Of a stretch of DNA of 10,947 nt, positions 7,438 to 10,947 are shown piece by piece. The stretch lies in contig JAJUIX010000019.1 of NCBI GenBank assembly GCA_029267455.1, positions 1 through 10,947 of the forward strand, written 5' to 3'. The stretch's first letter is position 1, and each line of letters opens with the position of its first letter. The DNA is from Enteractinococcus sp. (GTDB lineage Bacteria; Actinomycetota; Actinomycetes; Actinomycetales; Micrococcaceae). The notes under the pieces were generated by a model. The model ran no database searches, was not told where the DNA came from, and was given only the letters and a program-made list of their open reading frames with translations. A program made the translations under genes and the position numbers.

Positions 7438-8067
7438 ATGGTGTTTCACGGTTCCGTAGACGAGCGTGCATCCCTGCATGAAGAGGTGCTCGATCGGCTT
7501 TTCGTCGAGGCGCATACCACCAACACGTTTTCCGATGAGGCCGTTGACCCGGCCGTGATTGCCGAAGTGTATGAGGACATTCGCTGGGCGCCTACTCAAA
7601 TGAACGCTCAACCGTTGCGCTTGACCCTGGTGCATACTTCCGAGGCAAAACGTCGGCTCGGCCCACATATGCGTCCTGGTAACCGAGATAAAACGCTAGC
7701 CGCACCCATCACGATTATCGCTGCGTGGGATCCAACCTGGCATCATCACCTGCCGGTGTTGGCTCCGCACCGCGAGGGAGCACGGGAAAAGCTTGACCCA
7801 GACCCGGAAGCACGCCGGGAGATTGGGCAACGTTCGGCGTACCTGCAAATTGGGTATTTGATCATCGGCTTGCGTGCATACGGCCTGCATGTAGGACCGA
7901 TGACGGGATTAAACCCAACAGGCGTCGACGAGGAGTTCCATGCCGAAACGGGGTGGAAAACCGCAGTGGTGATCAACGTGGGGTGGAAACCCAACGCTGA
8001 CGATGCCAAAGCGATCCGTCCTAGGGCCGGCAGGTTATCCTTCGACGACGCCTGTCAGATCGTATAG
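7438..8067 (+). CDS. RutE-like malonic semialdehyde reductase / nitroreductase-family protein
   Basis: The 209-residue protein aligns by eye along its length with E. coli RutE, an FMN-dependent nitroreductase-fold enzyme that reduces malonic semialdehyde to 3-hydroxypropionate. Shared features are an early HTTNTFSD (26-33), RWAPTQMNAQPLR (49-61), the stretch GNRDKTLAAPITIIAAWD (81-98), LPVLAPH, SAYLQIGYLIIGLRAYGL (133-150), GPMTG (153-157), a late INVGW, and the ending RLSFDDAC. The start is the ATG at 7438, seven bases after AAAGG; the frame is open further upstream but that stretch has no good ribosome site. It stands alone: no other rut (pyrimidine degradation) genes lie beside it, so the true substrate could be another aldehyde, enone or nitro compound. 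It diverges from dnaX and converges on the betaine-binding protein gene. Confidence 0.85.
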   Translation: MVFHGSVDERASLHEEVLDRLFVEAHTTNTFSDEAVDPAVIAEVYEDIRWAPTQMNAQPLRLTLVHTSEAKRRLGPHMRPGNRDKTLAAPITIIAAWDPTWHHHLPVLAPHREGAREKLDPDPEARREIGQRSAYLQIGYLIIGLRAYGLHVGPMTGLNPTGVDEEFHAETGWKTAVVINVGWKPNADDAKAIRPRAGRLSFDDACQIV

Positions 8068-8072
8068 CTTGT

Positions 8073-8990
8073 TTAGCTTGTCAGACCGTCAACCCATTCT
8101 TGGTTTTCTTCGATCCATTCGCGGATGACGGTTGGGTACTGGTCTTGTTCGACTTCTTCAACGAACAAGTCCTGCTCAAGATCCTGAAGACGTTCGGTGT
8201 CGATTTCGAAGTTTGATAGCCATTCGTACACTTCAGGCTGGTCTTCGGAGAAGCCTTCACGCGCGTAAATGGTCATATTTTCTTCCTGACCCAGGGCTTC
8301 TTTGGGGTCTTCCAGTGCTTTGATGTCGTATTCACTAAAAGCCCAGTGTGGCCGCCAGAGGGTGACAGCAATGTTGTCGCCGTTGCTTGTGGCGGTATCA
8401 ATTTCCTGCAGCATGGCGGGGGTAGAGGACGTTCTGAACTCCCAGTCTTCCAGACCATATTCTGGAATCACATAGGCCTCGGTGCGTTCGGTCAGTCCTG
8501 CACCGGGTTCGATGCCGACTAAACGGCTATCAAATTCTTCTGCGTGGTCGGCCAATTCGTCCAAGGAATCAAAGGGTGCGTCCGCGTTGACAGCAATGAC
8601 CTGGTTGGCATCGCTATTCCAGACGCCTACCTCTTCAAGGTTATCCCCGTATTCCTCGAGGTACTCAGCGTGAGTGACGGGCTGCCAGATATTCATGTTG
8701 AAATCCATGTCACCGGTGGAGAGCGCCGAAAAGCTTGGAGCCAGGTCCATGTAGTTTTTGTTGACCTCGAAGCCTTCATCTTCCAGGATGACTGCCCAGA
8801 GCTCGGCAACTGCGATGCCTTCTTCCCAACCGTGGTTGATGGCGATATCGATCGTGCCGCCACCTTCATCGCCGCCGCCGGTGTCGGCTGTCTCGCCGTC
8901 TCCACAAGCGGTCAGTGCTAGACCGGCAGCAGCGGCAAAGGCCGTGAACCGGCTCATGGTGCGGAATTTGTTCTTTGCTGTATGGCTCAT
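8073..8990 (-). CDS. Glycine betaine/proline-type ABC transporter substrate-binding lipoprotein (OpuAC family)
   Basis: A 305-residue secreted lipoprotein. Residues 1-28 form a signal peptide with basic KNKFR, a hydrophobic stretch and the lipobox LTAC, with lipidation at Cys29. A Gly/Asp linker (30-45) follows, then the OpuAC fold: IDIAINHGWEEGIAVAELW (47-65), NIWQPVTH (100-107), GIEPGAGLTERTE (159-171) and TLWRPHWAF (210-218). Trp55, Trp102, Trp212 and Trp216 are candidates for the aromatic cage that holds quaternary ammonium ligands such as glycine betaine. The C-terminal third is strongly acidic. The ATG has AGGA five bases upstream. The ATPase and permease partners are not adjacent, so it either serves a transporter encoded elsewhere or is a stand-alone receptor. 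Ligand choice is inference. Confidence 0.92.
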   Translation of the reverse strand: MSHTAKNKFRTMSRFTAFAAAAGLALTACGDGETADTGGGDEGGGTIDIAINHGWEEGIAVAELWAVILEDEGFEVNKNYMDLAPSFSALSTGDMDFNMNIWQPVTHAEYLEEYGDNLEEVGVWNSDANQVIAVNADAPFDSLDELADHAEEFDSRLVGIEPGAGLTERTEAYVIPEYGLEDWEFRTSSTPAMLQEIDTATSNGDNIAVTLWRPHWAFSEYDIKALEDPKEALGQEENMTIYAREGFSEDQPEVYEWLSNFEIDTERLQDLEQDLFVEEVEQDQYPTVIREWIEENQEWVDGLTS

Positions 8991-9023
8991 TTCATTCCTA
9001 GGTGTAAGTGGTCAGGTTGTTCC

Positions 9024-9052
9024 ACCGTAACACCAGTCACATCACGGCCCAA
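9024..9052 (-). promoter_or_regulatory. Candidate promoter of the OpuAC-type gene
   Basis: On the minus strand TTGGGC (9052-9047) and TACGGT (9029-9024) are separated by 17 bases, an ideal distance. The -35 matches three of six consensus bases and the -10 fits TANNNT. Transcription would start near 9016-9018, giving a leader of about 25 bases. Arms GGTGT (9001-9005) and ACACC (9030-9034) flank the -10 and could form an operator-like dyad. Confidence 0.4.
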
Positions 9053-9082
9053 GTTATTCTCAGTGCCTGTGCATAACGTGTC

Positions 9083-10213
9083 ATGGGCTGCGACAACCAG
9101 CGAGTACACTGCAGTAGTGCAACACCACGAAGAAGTGTCGGGGAGACTTTGAATACCAAGAGCGTGTCGAATGCGGCCACAGAGTTACTTCAGCGCTTGC
9201 CACTGGAAAACCATCAGCAGTACGATTTCGTATTCGAAAATGACCTGGCAGGCCGCGCAGCGCTTGCGGTTTTGTGGCGGCACCGCCAACAACTCGAGCT
9301 CTCGTTAGTTACTGACGAACCGACAGACCGCAGCATTCTGGCGCTCCAATCGGCGATTTTGGCGGTACGAAACCCACCGAGGATACGCTTGGTCTCAGCT
9401 GCTGAAGCTATTGAATTGGCACGAACCTCTACCCGCCTCGTATGGGCGCTGCTCCATCATCGCACCAGCCCCGCAGTTTATGCGGCGCTGAACCGACGCA
9501 ACAAGGACACATTCGTCCCCTATGCTGTCCCCCTTGCTGCACTGGGTGACCAACATCCAGATCAGACCGATACGGCACATGAACTGCTCTTACGCGACAC
9601 CATCCGTGAATGTGCCGGGTTCTTGAACTTTTTTGGCGACCGCTATAACCCCTTCAACCTTTACGAACGGTCACAGTTTCCTCGCTGGTTCACTCCACCG
9701 CCGGAGTTCAACGCCGTCCTCCCGCCGCTTGGCTATGCAACCATCGCACCGGACGGCACCCGGTTGGACGGTGGGGAATTCACCGGCTCGTTGCAAATGG
9801 CCACTCAGCATGTGCGGACCGATCATCGTCTTCAAATAGACCTTGGCCCCATGCTGGAATGCTGTGACATTGGAAGCTATGACGCCACTGTACAGCTGAA
9901 CAACGAGTACAGCGATCCGGCTGGCGGTGGAGTGTTGGCCATTGAAGTGCACCATAACTACAAGAGGTATGCCCGATGGGATGTTGCAACGACTCCGGCA
10001 CAGCTACAACTGCCCATCAGAGCTGTCCGGTCCGGCGATAGGTTGGTCGTCGCCGTGACCGCGCTTCGAGATAATCCGAAGCCGTCCTGGTCTCAAGCAA
10101 GCCGAACGAACATTAACTTGCACATCCACCCCCGGGGCACGCATCGGGTGCCTAATATCGTCACGAGGGCAAAATCGTGGCTCCACCGTGCTCGGTCATC
10201 CCAAGGAAGTTAG
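9083..10213 (+). CDS. Uncharacterised protein coupled to an asparagine-synthase-related gene
   Basis: I do not recognise this protein. From the ATG at 9083 it has 376 residues, but the start is uncertain. No ribosome site precedes that ATG, and the first 22 residues look arbitrary. A TTG at 9149 (giving MNTKSVSNAATELLQRLP) has GGGGAG upstream, though only three bases away. No signal peptide or membrane helix is visible. Residues about 45-125 look like an alpha/beta segment (YDFVFENDLAGRAALAVLW, LELSLVTDEP, PRIRLVSAAEAIELA). Residues 130-215 are rich in aromatics (FLNFFGDRYNPFNLYER, FPRWFTPPPEF). Residues about 230-348 alternate hydrophobic residues like a beta-sandwich (LQIDLGPML, GVLAIEVHHNYKRYARWDV, DRLVVAVTAL, NINLHIHP). 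A basic tail ends it. Its last codons contain the ribosome site of the next gene three bases on, so the two products are probably used together. Confidence 0.75.
   Translation: MGCDNQRVHCSSATPRRSVGETLNTKSVSNAATELLQRLPLENHQQYDFVFENDLAGRAALAVLWRHRQQLELSLVTDEPTDRSILALQSAILAVRNPPRIRLVSAAEAIELARTSTRLVWALLHHRTSPAVYAALNRRNKDTFVPYAVPLAALGDQHPDQTDTAHELLLRDTIRECAGFLNFFGDRYNPFNLYERSQFPRWFTPPPEFNAVLPPLGYATIAPDGTRLDGGEFTGSLQMATQHVRTDHRLQIDLGPMLECCDIGSYDATVQLNNEYSDPAGGGVLAIEVHHNYKRYARWDVATTPAQLQLPIRAVRSGDRLVVAVTALRDNPKPSWSQASRTNINLHIHPRGTHRVPNIVTRAKSWLHRARSSQGS
10203..10209 (+). promoter_or_regulatory. Ribosome binding site inside the upstream gene's end
   Basis: AAGGAAG lies seven bases before the ATG at 10217 and inside the last codons of the preceding gene, whose TAG stop is at 10211-10213. 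The arrangement implies translational coupling and fixes the downstream start, since that stop is also in frame with the ATG. Confidence 0.65.
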
Positions 10214-10216
10214 ATC

Positions 10217-10947
10217 ATGTTGGATACGCAATGGCCTCGTCTCTATGCCCGAGGATTTTTTCTCGGATCCCAGCCCGTCGATCTACTCGAAGAAATCCCG
10301 CACTTCACGCGCCATGACCTCACGGGCGCTGTACTGTATGTTGACTCCATCACTGAGCTGGGGATCGCCACAGCAGGTGACGACTGGGTAGTCACGGTCG
10401 GCAAAATGTTGCCCCTGTCTACCGGTCTCATCCAGTCTCGGGGCGCCGCGATCGCCGAAGACCTCTTCGCATTATTACAACGCGATGGGTTCCCCGGGGT
10501 CGAAACGGCGCTGTATGACATTGGCGGGCGTTACGCCGTCCTACTCAAGACCGGCGAAAAGATCTACGCATATAACGATGCCGCAGGCCATCGCACCGTT
10601 TATTTCAATCACACCCAGCAACGCATCGCGTCGCACTTCGATATGCTGCACCGTCTGACGGATACCAAGAAGCTTGTGTGTTCAATGGACAGTGCCAGGC
10701 CGCGGACGTCACCGGATGGCATGTGGGATCTGACAGAAGTCCCCCACTTCAAGGCCCTATTACCCAATCACCGCCTGCACCTAGCCAGCGGTACTCAAAC
10801 TCGGTTTGCGCTGATGAGCCCTAACCCATACCGAGCGCTCCGGTGGGCAGATCGCATCGACCTCATCCATAGGTTGTGGCACGAGCAGCTGCAACACATC
10901 TTTGCCTTGAGCCCTGAAGTGCCGGTCGGGGTCTCCCTGTCGGGTGG
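10217..10947 (+). CDS. Asparagine-synthase-related protein (GATase-like plus PP-loop), 5' part without nucleophile Cys
   Basis: The frame runs off the window after 243 codons. The end VPVGVSLSGG (from residue 235, last Gly incomplete) is the start of the ATP-binding PP-loop of the asparagine synthase C-terminal domain, normally SGGxDS. A GATase-like segment lies before it: LYDIGGRYAVLLKTGEKIY (99-117), NDAAGHRTVYF (120-130), and HFKALLPNHRLHLASG (177-192), the last typical of asparagine-synthase-related proteins of polysaccharide and other biosynthetic loci. True glutamine-dependent AsnB starts Met-Cys; this begins MLDTQWPRLYARGFF, and an in-frame TAG two codons before the ATG rules out an earlier start. 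The only visible cysteine is Cys155. Glutamine hydrolysis is therefore unlikely; the PP-loop half may still adenylate a carboxylate for amide formation. Product unknown. Confidence 0.82.
   Translation, partial: MLDTQWPRLYARGFFLGSQPVDLLEEIPHFTRHDLTGAVLYVDSITELGIATAGDDWVVTVGKMLPLSTGLIQSRGAAIAEDLFALLQRDGFPGVETALYDIGGRYAVLLKTGEKIYAYNDAAGHRTVYFNHTQQRIASHFDMLHRLTDTKKLVCSMDSARPRTSPDGMWDLTEVPHFKALLPNHRLHLASGTQTRFALMSPNPYRALRWADRIDLIHRLWHEQLQHIFALSPEVPVGVSLSG

Noticed and set aside
9025..9046. Further inverted repeat CCGT...ACGG in the gap before the right-hand genes
   Set aside because: Arms of four bases with a 14-base gap are expected by chance in sequence of this composition.

Overview
The window looks like a chromosomal segment from a high-GC Gram-positive bacterium (Actinomycetota), most likely a Micrococcales/Micrococcaceae-type organism. 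The reasons are the collinear dnaX-recR-lysC block, a very long Pro/Gln-rich DnaX, frequent GTG and TTG starts, and an aspartate kinase with the internal beta-subunit start known from Corynebacterium. The genus assignment is inference. No RNA gene, insertion sequence, CRISPR array or prophage was seen, and there is no gene-free stretch longer than 300 bases.

Layout. Positions 1-780 (+) hold the C-terminal part of a DszC/SfnB-like flavin monooxygenase of the acyl-CoA dehydrogenase fold, cut by the window edge. It meets, tail to tail with a 14-bp overlap, a solitary Eco57I/TaqI-class adenine-specific DNA methyltransferase homologue (767-2299, -) in which the catalytic NPPY motif reads RPPA. A housekeeping cluster on the minus strand follows: lysC (2474-3760), recR (3824-4417) and dnaX (4451-7333), read in the order dnaX, recR, lysC and closed by a clear hairpin terminator at 2398-2445. 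Divergent from dnaX is a RutE-like nitroreductase (7438-8067, +). It converges, with only 5 bp between stops, on a lipoprotein glycine-betaine-type binding protein (8073-8990, -). The right end (9083-10947, +) is a two-gene translationally coupled unit: a protein I do not recognise, then the N-terminal 243 residues of an asparagine-synthase-related protein that lacks the N-terminal nucleophile cysteine and runs off the window.

How the genes work together. dnaX and recR link the replication clamp loader with recombinational repair, a common bacterial pairing. lysC is the first enzyme of the aspartate pathway (Lys, Thr, Met, diaminopimelate), here without asd next to it. The other genes look like single accessory functions. 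The two places that deserve attention are the apparently catalytically dead methyltransferase and the right-hand pair, which may be the start of a surface-polymer or small-molecule locus continuing beyond the window.
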